Virus record (IMG/VR): IMGVR_UViG_3300045135_003613
Coordinates: 1-52,102 of that record
Source: a virus
Reading direction: 5' to 3' (one strand)
DNA length: 52,102 nt
Both the position numbers and the translations under genes were made by a program. A model generated the notes under the pieces. The model did not search any database, was not told the origin of the DNA, and was given only the letters and a program-made list of their open reading frames with translations. Shown here piece after piece: positions 41,760 to 48,729 of this stretch (positions within the stretch are counted from its first letter, which is position 1; every line of letters begins with the position of its first letter).

Positions 41760-42608
41760 TTATCCTTTCACGGGTTGATTGATTTTGGAGAGCAGCGCGC
41801 CCAAATCAGGCGGCTCTGTCATGTCGAGGCGGCCAGACCGATCTTTGGCGGGCAGGCCCCAAGGGTTGCCAGAGCAGCAGACAAGGCGGCGCTCTTGGCC
41901 TTTGTCTGGATCATGGCGCCATGTGACGCCGCCGTCGGGCGCCTCTTCCCGGCTGAAGAGGCTCAGTGTCATCACCTGATCGACGATGCCGGGCAGCTCG
42001 CGCGCGGCCTTGCCGCCTTCCATCTGTGGCTGCCAGATGGTGCGGTTCATCTCATCGGTCAGCCGCTCGAGGATGCCGACGAAGATCACCGTCTTACCCG
42101 GCGCATGCTGCAAGTGCTTCAAAAGCCCGATCACCTCACGCGCCAGTAGGCCGTAGGCACCACGGGTATCTGGTTTCCCAGTGCGGTCTGAAAGCGCCTC
42201 AGGACGCGTCTTGGCCCAGGCCATCGCTTGGCGGGTCAGATCTGTGATGCTGTCCACAAAGACGATGCTTTTGGCATCCAACCGTGCCGCCAACTCCGGG
42301 TGTTGCCCGCGCAGATGCGCATAATGGGCCTCGGAAAAGTGCTCATCGGGCTGGGCGGCGGGATTGGCCCCGCCAATCAGGCAGGCAATGTCTACGGCAT
42401 CGGCGAAGCGACGGATTGGCAAGCTGTCGCCGCGCCAATCCTGAACAGATTTCAGTCCGGCCTCGAGATCGACGCAAACAGTCTGAGCAGCCGGAAGGGT
42501 CTTCAGCAGCGTCGTCTTGCCGTAGCCGCTTGGGCCGAACAGCGCCACGGTGGTCTTGCCCTGCGCCTCGGCTAGGCGCTCATCGGCGGAGAGGATGCGA
42601 AGGTTCAT
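41760..42608 (-). CDS. Sak4-like ATP-binding recombination protein
   Basis: A 282-residue RecA-core ATPase of the type used by phages (Sak4/AAA_24). Walker A GPSGYGKTTLLKTL is at about residues 25-38, and Walker B SIVFVDSITDLTR near 113-125. These proteins anneal single-stranded DNA and stimulate recombination with an SSB, here likely its neighbour at 41027. The gene is 4 nt from its upstream partner. Confidence 0.82.
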   Translation of the reverse strand: MNLRILSADERLAEAQGKTTVALFGPSGYGKTTLLKTLPAAQTVCVDLEAGLKSVQDWRGDSLPIRRFADAVDIACLIGGANPAAQPDEHFSEAHYAHLRGQHPELAARLDAKSIVFVDSITDLTRQAMAWAKTRPEALSDRTGKPDTRGAYGLLAREVIGLLKHLQHAPGKTVIFVGILERLTDEMNRTIWQPQMEGGKAARELPGIVDQVMTLSLFSREEAPDGGVTWRHDPDKGQERRLVCCSGNPWGLPAKDRSGRLDMTEPPDLGALLSKINQPVKG

Positions 42609-43102
42609 TCCAGCACCTCGCCGCGCAGATCGGACAACCCGTTCCGGGTCAAGATCGCCTCAAGACAGTCGCCAAAGCGCCATGTCGGGTTTTCAGCCCA
42701 GAACTGATCGGCCTGACGCATTGCTTCACGCCATTCCCGCAATGCTGCGCTATCGTTGGCGATCTGCTGATTGCGGATCTCGATGGCCCGGGCAAATTCC
42801 GCGCGCGTCAATTGGCGTGTCGAGACAAGGGTCGTGCCTTCGAGATCCATGGCAACGGCCGCTGGCAGTGAAAACGGCAATTCCGTCTGTTCTGGTGCCA
42901 CCGCTTGTTCGGCCCGGAGTTTCAGTCGGCGGGCCCGTGTGTCGATCCGGGTGACAACGCCATCGATGCCAGCAAGGTACTGGCCATCTGCATCGATATC
43001 GTCCCAACGGTTGACAGCTGCCTGCCGCTTGTTGATCGCACGTCCCGCGATCACTTCGCCGACAATCTCGGCGACAACATCATTCAGTCGCATATGTCCC
43101 AT
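42605..43102 (-). CDS. Early phage protein, 165 aa
   Basis: A 165-residue protein (MGHMRLNDVVAEIVGEVIAG) with a perfect AGGAGG site before ATG 43102. The body is helical and basic (NRWDDIDADGQYLAGIDGVV). The stop overlaps the Sak4-like start by 4 nt, and the 5' end overlaps the larger upstream gene by 23 nt. No family recognised; it probably belongs to the recombination unit. Confidence 0.6.
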   Translation of the reverse strand: MGHMRLNDVVAEIVGEVIAGRAINKRQAAVNRWDDIDADGQYLAGIDGVVTRIDTRARRLKLRAEQAVAPEQTELPFSLPAAVAMDLEGTTLVSTRQLTRAEFARAIEIRNQQIANDSAALREWREAMRQADQFWAENPTWRFGDCLEAILTRNGLSDLRGEVLE

Positions 43103-43970
43103 TCTGGACCTCCTGTTCGTAAAGGGTGCTGAAGTCGGTGAGCCAAGCCGCCGCGCGCCGGATCGGCGCGGTGTCAACGGCATGGCGCGAGGCAGGAGGA
43201 ACGCGGCGCACCGCATCCACGGGGCTCGGCTGTTCATCGATGCGCTCGATGATCTCTTCGATCCGGCCGCAGATCGCGCGATCCTCTTGCGTCCCAAAGA
43301 CTGCGATCTGGCGGGCCCGCATTTCCGGCGTCAGCGGCGGCGGGCGATCTTCCTCGAGGCGCTGAACGCTTTCCTGAATGCGCTGTAGTCGATCGAGAGA
43401 ACGTTGCAGCCGATCCTCTGCGGCGCGACGGACCGCCGAGCGGGTTGGTTCCTCCCCGCGCTCAAGCTTTTGATCCAAGGTGCGGCGCACAATGCCTGGG
43501 TCGGCGGCTTCGGCGTCGCGGATCAGGCGCGCATCGTGAACCTGGTCGCGGCGCAGACCGAGATCGGCCATGGTGACGATCGCGATGTCGCCACCAACAG
43601 GATTTGGGCCATCGGACTGCGTTTCAACGTTGGGGTCACCAACCTTGAAATTCCGACCACCGCCGTGTCTAGCGACGTCACCACGCTCCTGCGCCGCATC
43701 ATACTCGTCGGCGAGGCGCCGCTTGGCAGCCGCTTCAATTTCGAGGGCGTCAGCCTGCGCGCGGTGAGCCGCAGCCACGAGATCATCATGGGCGGCTTTT
43801 GCGTTTTTGAGCCGCGCGGCCCGTTTGGCGACATCATAGGCCAAACCGGCAGCTTCACGGGCCTCGAGCACCTCAGCGGCGGTCTTTGCGCTGGCCAGCA
43901 TGGTGGCGGCACGATCGATCAGGCCCGGAAGGTTTTCGCCGGCCAAGGAAATGGGGGCGAGCGCAGTCAT
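43080..43970 (-). CDS. Early phage protein with helical N-terminus, 296 aa
   Basis: A 296-residue protein. The first 110 residues are helical (EVLEAREAAGLAYDVAKRAA and HDDLVAAAHRAQADALEIEA, probable coiled coil). The middle has HDARLIRDAEAADPGIVRRT, which resembles a motif in phage proteins often found beside methyltransferase or ParB genes. It may bind DNA. It overlaps its neighbour at 43967 by 4 nt. No family name can be given. Confidence 0.6.
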   Translation of the reverse strand: MTALAPISLAGENLPGLIDRAATMLASAKTAAEVLEAREAAGLAYDVAKRAARLKNAKAAHDDLVAAAHRAQADALEIEAAAKRRLADEYDAAQERGDVARHGGGRNFKVGDPNVETQSDGPNPVGGDIAIVTMADLGLRRDQVHDARLIRDAEAADPGIVRRTLDQKLERGEEPTRSAVRRAAEDRLQRSLDRLQRIQESVQRLEEDRPPPLTPEMRARQIAVFGTQEDRAICGRIEEIIERIDEQPSPVDAVRRVPPASRHAVDTAPIRRAAAWLTDFSTLYEQEVQNGTYATE

Positions 43971-44455
43971 TTCTGCGCCTCCGCCGGCTCCAGCGTGACC
44001 TTCAGCGCCCCCACCTTCACGGTGCGCGCAGGCTCAAACCCCTTGCGCCAGGCCTCGGGCAGTGCGCCGTACTTGCGCTCCGAGACGGTCAGCTTGGTGT
44101 CGATAAACTCGGCCGGGTCCTCGCCGCTGTCGGCAATGTTCCGGGCGATCTGCGCCAGTTTTTCCTGGTCCCAGTCGACGCGTTTCGGCAGATCGGCCAC
44201 CACGGTGTAGTCCCCGTCGACCAGACGCACCGTGCCCGTATCTTTGCCGCAGGCGCGGCGGGCCTCGGCAGCACGGGTGGCGTAGCGCACCTCGAGGGCG
44301 GCGCTGAACCGGGCAGTCGCGGCTTTCAACTGTTTGCTGGCGTGATCAAGCTCGCCTTGGAGGGCGGCCAGCAACTCGACCGGCATCTGAGCCAGATCGC
44401 CAGTCGACATGTTGAGCATGTCATCCACGCTCGGGGTGTTTTCGGGATAGGTCAT
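43967..44455 (-). CDS. Early phage protein, 162 aa
   Basis: A 162-residue acidic protein (MTYPENTPSVDDMLNMSTGD) with a coiled-coil-like stretch (GELDHASKQLKAATARFSAA) at about 34-53 and a conserved C-terminal half (DLPKRVDWDQEKLAQIARNI). Typical of hypothetical genes of Rhodobacter-type prophages. Overlaps the 296-residue gene by ATGA. Function unknown. Confidence 0.6.
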   Translation of the reverse strand: MTYPENTPSVDDMLNMSTGDLAQMPVELLAALQGELDHASKQLKAATARFSAALEVRYATRAAEARRACGKDTGTVRLVDGDYTVVADLPKRVDWDQEKLAQIARNIADSGEDPAEFIDTKLTVSERKYGALPEAWRKGFEPARTVKVGALKVTLEPAEAQK

Positions 44456-44480
44456 GGGGGGCTCCTGTTCGGGGGATGGT

Positions 44481-44819
44481 TCAGGCGGCGACGGCAGCGA
44501 GCTGCGTCACGGCATCAGCGGTTCCGCGCGTCTTGGGCCGCGCGATGGCAAGATAGGAAAACAGGTCCGGTCCAAGGCGCTCTTGGACGAGGTGCACGAG
44601 GCCTTGGCCTTCGGTCCAAAAGGCCCGCTTGCCCAAGAGGGCCAGTTCCGTGCGCTCATTGTCCCCAAGCTTGGAAAGCCCTGGGAATGTATCGAGGACC
44701 AGGAACCCGCGGTGGTATTCAAGACGGTCGCCGGGCAAGGCCTGCGCCACCCAGGCGCAGAACTGGATTTCCGTCAGTGACGCCTTCGCCCGGAATGTGG
44801 TGATGGTTGCTGTGGTCAT
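44481..44819 (-). CDS. Early phage protein, 112 aa
   Basis: A 112-residue protein (MTTATITTFRAKASLTEIQF) with a mixed alpha/beta pattern. It has the codon use and orientation of the other early genes, starts 28 nt after the sigma-like gene and ends 25 nt before its downstream neighbour. No known domain. Confidence 0.55.
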   Translation of the reverse strand: MTTATITTFRAKASLTEIQFCAWVAQALPGDRLEYHRGFLVLDTFPGLSKLGDNERTELALLGKRAFWTEGQGLVHLVQERLGPDLFSYLAIARPKTRGTADAVTQLAAVAA

Positions 44820-44847
44820 GATCTTGCTCTCCTCGACCTGCTTCTAC

Positions 44848-45441
44848 TCACGCGCTCTGAAAACCGTCCCAGCATGGGCCGAGGCCGTAGGCGGTGAGGA
44901 CGGGACGAAGAGCGGAGATCCGGCGATAAAGCGTTGTGCGTTTGACAGCGCCGTGGGCGACCAGGTCAGAAACGGTGACCTGGGAAAGGACATGGCAGAG
45001 CTGGCGATCACCATTGCTCAGACGGGCCAGCGCGCATTCGGTCGCAAGCCGCGCATGCTGCATGTCGGTGTCAAAAGGACGCTGACCGTACCAGCTGGCG
45101 AGGCCATCCTCCTCCAGCAGCAGGTTTTTCAGGGGCTCACGACTACCGGCCATCGGCGCATCAAGTGAAAACATCCACCCGTCCTGCGCCCGCCGCTGAC
45201 GCTGGATTCGCATCGCGATACGCGATGACTGGTTGCGCAGGACGATATTGGCGAAGGCGCCAATGCTGCCGCGGCGCGCGTCAAATCCAGGCAAGCGGCA
45301 GATGAGATCGAGCAGCAGATCCTGCGAGAGATCCTCGAGGTCAGCTGGCGGCAGGCGCAATTTGCGGTGCAGGCGACGTGCGGCGCGATTGGCCTCGTCG
45401 ATCAGCGTGACAACGTCGGCGGTCGATAATTTGGGGGGCAT
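44848..45441 (-). CDS. Sigma-70-like (ECF-type) factor
   Basis: A 197-residue protein with the two-domain layout of small sigma factors. Region 2 lies around residues 35-85 (DLEDLSQDLLLDLICRLPGF and FANIVLRNQSSRIAMRIQRQ), and a region 4-like HTH with LSQVTVSDLVAHGAVKRTT near 150-168. A phage sigma factor could switch transcription to middle or late genes. The inverted repeat at 45453-45478 lies in its leader. The match is by pattern. Confidence 0.65.
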   Translation of the reverse strand: MPPKLSTADVVTLIDEANRAARRLHRKLRLPPADLEDLSQDLLLDLICRLPGFDARRGSIGAFANIVLRNQSSRIAMRIQRQRRAQDGWMFSLDAPMAGSREPLKNLLLEEDGLASWYGQRPFDTDMQHARLATECALARLSNGDRQLCHVLSQVTVSDLVAHGAVKRTTLYRRISALRPVLTAYGLGPCWDGFQSA

Positions 45442-45452
45442 GGTCGGGGTCC

Positions 45453-45478
45453 TCGAAGCTTGATTTCTCTTGCTTCGA
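45453..45478. promoter_or_regulatory. Inverted repeat upstream of the sigma-like gene
   Basis: TCGAAGC (45453-45459) and GCTTCGA (45472-45478) form 7-bp arms around a 12-bp spacer, 12 bp upstream of the ATG at 45441. It could be an operator for a dimeric regulator such as the wHTH protein encoded just upstream, or an mRNA hairpin over the ribosome site. Confidence 0.5.
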
Positions 45479-45513
45479 ATTTCGCCGACCCCGGCCTTCC
45501 GTTTGTGTGTTTG

Positions 45514-46491
45514 TTATGTGTGGATTGTGTGCCGTTTGTGTGTGGCGCCCTCTTCGGCAAAGGAAATCGCTTCTGGTGCAAGGCCCAACCGGTAGCCGAC
45601 GCCATGCACCGTTGCGATCAGCTCCTTGGCCGTCGAGGCCGGCGCACCGGGTGCCACAAGGGCTTTGCGCAAATCCCGAATAACCTCGTTTGGCGGGCGG
45701 CCGGTTTCAGCCTCAATGATTTGCTTCTTGATGATTGGGTCCCTGCGGCATGCCTGCTCAGCGAGCAAAACGAGAACGGCAACCATCTGAACCGACATGT
45801 CCAGAACCCTTCCATCGAGCATGACGGAGGGGATGGATCGATTTATGATCAAGCGGACGCGGTCGCTTGGCGGCAGCAAGCCATCGAACGACATCACTTC
45901 AACGCCGTTCCCATCCGCGTGAAGGATCTCAACGACTTTGTGGGCGTCGATTTCCATGTCGCGCAGACGGATGCCACTGGCCTGGTCAATCTCATCGAAG
46001 ACCACGATCGGCGGTTTGCCTCCAGCGAGTGATTTCAAGAGCATCGAGATGCCCGGCGCAAACACATCCCGGGGCGAGCGGCATAAGAAGATGCTGCGCC
46101 CCGTCGCCGCCTTGCCCATCGACCAAAGCCCGGCTGAAATCACCGCAGGCGTTCCCGTCAACTTGCCCGCTGCTGCGATGGCCACAATCAACTGATCTGC
46201 ATCGATCCGGTAACGCATCAGGTCGGCCGGCTCGAGGAATACATCCTGGCTGGGGTCGAGCGGGCAGCAGGCAACGAGCTTGCCGTTAATTTCCTGGATC
46301 ATCCGCGCATCATGGCCGCAATCGCAATGCGCGCAGGTGCCCCAGCTGTCGATCTTGCGGTCCTCAACCAAGATGCGCGCTCTGAGCAGCTTGTTGAGTT
46401 CTGCCTCGGGGAAGCGCCGCAGCAGTCGGCCAGAGACCTCGGGGCGCGCGCCTGTTTTATTCAGCCGCTTCCACAACCAGATCAAAGTCAT
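45514..46491 (-). CDS. Early regulator with Cys cluster and winged-helix C-terminus
   Basis: A 325-residue protein. Near residues 50-76 is a Cys-rich segment (CAHCDCGHDARM then VACC), a probable zinc site. After a 150-residue middle part comes a winged-helix domain resembling the OmpR C-terminus (RPPNEVIRDLRKALVAPGAP, ending in VHGVGYRLGL), so a DNA-binding factor is likely. No receiver domain is visible. It starts at ATG 46491, inside the last 35 nt of the upstream gene. I could not match it to a named family. Confidence 0.6.
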   Translation of the reverse strand: MTLIWLWKRLNKTGARPEVSGRLLRRFPEAELNKLLRARILVEDRKIDSWGTCAHCDCGHDARMIQEINGKLVACCPLDPSQDVFLEPADLMRYRIDADQLIVAIAAAGKLTGTPAVISAGLWSMGKAATGRSIFLCRSPRDVFAPGISMLLKSLAGGKPPIVVFDEIDQASGIRLRDMEIDAHKVVEILHADGNGVEVMSFDGLLPPSDRVRLIINRSIPSVMLDGRVLDMSVQMVAVLVLLAEQACRRDPIIKKQIIEAETGRPPNEVIRDLRKALVAPGAPASTAKELIATVHGVGYRLGLAPEAISFAEEGATHKRHTIHT

Positions 46492-47692
46492 GGTCTTTCT
46501 CCAACCCGTTGCGTGCAATCAGCGTGTGGATCGATTTCTCGAACCGCGTGCGACGGAAGGCCAAGGTCCCGGGAGGTTTCAGGCGCACGGTGGATTGGGC
46601 CGGCTTCTTCTTGCCCACATGGAAAAACACACGGAACGTGATCTCACCCAAGCGCCAACCTTGCCGAAAATCCACCTCGCTGGTGGCAAAGTTGCGCAAT
46701 GCGCCGTTGGTGTCCTTAGTCACCCAGCTGCGCAGATGCCGAAAGGCCTGCGCGTCCTCATCCCATTCGAAGAGGTCAGCTGCGGCCGCAACAATCGTCA
46801 CGCTGTGGATCGTGTCATCATGACGATGCTCAAAAGCAAAGTCCGGGCCTGCCTCGGAGATGGGGTCCAACGTGTAGAGATCACGCGCATGATCACCAGC
46901 GAAAAAGCCCGGGCGCCCCAGGATATGTGTGGCGAAGAGCTCGGCCAGTTCCACCTGCTGGGATTTCAGCACGCCTCCGATCAGAAGGCGCCCCTCGGTC
47001 GCGTTATAGCGCAGAGCCGCGTATTTGACCGCACGCACCGTGATGATTTCTTCGCGATCGCCCGAGACCACAGGCGTGGTCTTGACCGGGGCGCCATGGC
47101 TGAGGACCAGGTTGAATTCGTCATCCTCGTCGTAGGGTGCCAAACGACAATAGCCGCCCTGCAGGTCCTTTGCGAAGAGCGCCGCCGCCGCGGCTTCAAA
47201 CACTGCGCCGACATCGTCGGTGAAATCCGCCGGCACATCCCGTTCCGGTCCCCGAAACTCCGCCATCGCGGTCGGCGCCCTCAGCGCCAATTGGTCCGCA
47301 GCAACCTCGAACAGGTCATGGTGATGGAGATAGACGTGCAATGCCACGTGTTTCGGGTCCTGTTCGGCAGGGGCGTCAGCCGTCTGCTCAGGGTCGGCGG
47401 GCTCGAACAATGTGATTTGCTGGCGCCGCGCTGCCGACAAGATCGTCTCCATCCCATGCGACGTGCCCAGTTCCGCAATTCGGTGCAGGTCAGCCACGAG
47501 CCCCTCGGACCAGTCATTGACCGGTTGGTCGAAATACTCTGCCAGCAGACCACGATGGTTTGCCTCTGCATCATCAAAGGCGATGGGCGCCGCCCCACCG
47601 ACGAAATGGCGGTCGAAGAGCTGGCGCATCAGCATGGGATCAATGGTCTTCAGGAAACGTGGATTCACGAACTTCTTTAGATTGCCGGCCAT
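46457..47692 (-). CDS. First early-operon gene, unknown function, 411 aa
   Basis: The 411-residue product (MAGNLKKFVNPRFLKTIDPM) is the first gene read from the divergent control region and has no recognised domain. It contains an Ala/Asp-rich part near 100-130 and two strand-rich regions; HLHHH-like LHVYLHHHDLF is near 116-126. It is coupled by overlap to the wHTH regulator downstream. AAAGGA precedes ATG 47692, and the LexA box lies 30 nt upstream, so it is probably SOS-controlled. It is a good candidate for an uncharacterised phage takeover or control protein. Confidence 0.6.
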   Translation of the reverse strand: MAGNLKKFVNPRFLKTIDPMLMRQLFDRHFVGGAAPIAFDDAEANHRGLLAEYFDQPVNDWSEGLVADLHRIAELGTSHGMETILSAARRQQITLFEPADPEQTADAPAEQDPKHVALHVYLHHHDLFEVAADQLALRAPTAMAEFRGPERDVPADFTDDVGAVFEAAAAALFAKDLQGGYCRLAPYDEDDEFNLVLSHGAPVKTTPVVSGDREEIITVRAVKYAALRYNATEGRLLIGGVLKSQQVELAELFATHILGRPGFFAGDHARDLYTLDPISEAGPDFAFEHRHDDTIHSVTIVAAAADLFEWDEDAQAFRHLRSWVTKDTNGALRNFATSEVDFRQGWRLGEITFRVFFHVGKKKPAQSTVRLKPPGTLAFRRTRFEKSIHTLIARNGLEKDHDFDLVVEAAE

Positions 47693-47721
47693 GGCGAATC
47701 CTTTCTGTCGGGGAAAATAAT

Positions 47722-47736
47722 GTTCATCTTATGTTC
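47722..47736 (-). promoter_or_regulatory. LexA (SOS) box, alphaproteobacterial type
   Basis: GTTC (47722-47725), seven bases ATCTTAT, then GTTC (47733-47736): an exact match to the alphaproteobacterial consensus GTTC-N7-GTTC. It lies 30-44 bp upstream of the first early gene (start 47692) and just before a TATTTT-like -10 element, in the region between the divergent early operon and the recombinase operon. Confidence 0.8.
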
Positions 47737-47828
47737 TCATCGCAACAGGTCAATCATCGCGTTGGGCGTGGGACAGATTCCAAAAGGCGTGAGTAGAAGC
47801 TGGGCGAGAGAACGACCCGGGAAACCCC

Positions 47829-48032
47829 ATGAAACGCCCCAACGCCCTACAACCCGACCGCATGAACGCCCAGGAGCGCCGCGCCGAACTTTGCAGTTTG
47901 CTAGCGCTTGGCCTTGTCCGCATTCACCAAAGAGAACGTCTGCAAAATACTGATATTTATGGAGAAAGTTCGCTACACAACTCAGCCTCTCAGAGCATTC
48001 ATGCAGATCCAACTAGAAAGGAAGCAACATGA
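47829..48032 (+). CDS. Small ORF 1 of the recombinase cassette, 67 aa
   Basis: A 67-residue basic protein beginning MKRPNALQPDRMNAQERRAE. It resembles the small proteins (MTxxERRAEVxxLLAxGLVRL) that precede DUF2924 and recombinase genes in alphaproteobacterial prophages. The core AQERRAELCSLLALGL is repeated in the next gene (22 of 28 residues identical over the paired segment). It overlaps that gene by ATGA. The short HTH-like helix suggests a regulatory or accessory role. Confidence 0.65.
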   Translation: MKRPNALQPDRMNAQERRAELCSLLALGLVRIHQRERLQNTDIYGESSLHNSASQSIHADPTRKEAT

Positions 48033-48280
48033 ACGCTTTGACCCCGGCGCTGCACACGAATGCCTTACGCCGCCCATTGAAACGCCCAAACGCACTGCAC
48101 CCAGACCACATGACCGCCCAAGAGCGTCAAGCTGAGATTTGCAGTTTGCTCGCGCTCGCCCTCGCTCGGCCCGATATGCGCCCATGCGAAAATCCGCTTG
48201 AAAACGAAGGAGATAAACGCCGGCGGATCGATACACAGCCGTGCCGCCTTGCCGCTCAAAATCGGAAGCAACGTTCATGA
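48029..48280 (+). CDS. Small ORF 2 of the recombinase cassette, 83 aa (duplicate)
   Basis: An 83-residue paralogue of the preceding gene: KRPNALHPDHMTAQERQAEI aligns with KRPNALQPDRMNAQERRAEL, then the sequences diverge. It has AAGGAAG before its ATG at 48029 and overlaps both neighbours by ATGA. A tandem duplication of one small gene is the simplest origin. Confidence 0.65.
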   Translation: MNALTPALHTNALRRPLKRPNALHPDHMTAQERQAEICSLLALALARPDMRPCENPLENEGDKRRRIDTQPCRLAAQNRKQRS

Positions 48281-48729
48281 CAAACCATGACCCAATCCCT
48301 GCGCGCATCGCCGCGTTGAAAACTACGCCAACGCCGGCATTGCGCAAACAATGGCGCGAGTTGTTCGGTACCATGCCACCGCCCTTCAATCGGCGTTACC
48401 TGGAAAGCCGGCTGGCCTATCGCATCCAGGAACTGGCCTATGGCGGCCTGAAACCCCAGACCCTCAAACGACTGGCGAAGCTGGGCGACGAGCTCGATGG
48501 CGGAGATCGCCTGAAAAGCCGCATCCGCGCCGATATCAAGCCGATCTTGGGCACAAGGCTGCTCCGCGAATGGCAGGGGGTCGAGCATGTCGTCACGGTT
48601 ACGGTCGATGGGTATGAATGGCAGGGGCGCCCGTACAAGTCGCTGTCCTCCATCGCTCGCGCCATCACCGGCACTCGCTGGAATGGCTGGGTTTTCTTTG
48701 GCCTGAAGAATTATCGGGGGCGAACATGA
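48277..48729 (+). CDS. DUF2924 domain protein
   Basis: A 150-residue DUF2924 protein (MTNHDPIPARIAALKTTPTP), with RLAYRIQELAYGGLKPQTLK at about 47-66 and a C-terminal segment typical of the family. DUF2924 genes are found almost always before a large serine recombinase in alphaproteobacterial prophages. Its role is unproven; a recombination directionality or accessory factor is an idea. GGAAG precedes ATG 48277, and it overlaps its neighbours by ATGA. Confidence 0.8.
   Translation: MTNHDPIPARIAALKTTPTPALRKQWRELFGTMPPPFNRRYLESRLAYRIQELAYGGLKPQTLKRLAKLGDELDGGDRLKSRIRADIKPILGTRLLREWQGVEHVVTVTVDGYEWQGRPYKSLSSIARAITGTRWNGWVFFGLKNYRGRT

Noticed and set aside
47829-48280. Duplicate ORFs as a CRISPR-like or insertion-sequence repeat
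   Set aside because: Only two diverged copies, in frame, with protein-level similarity, indicating gene duplication.
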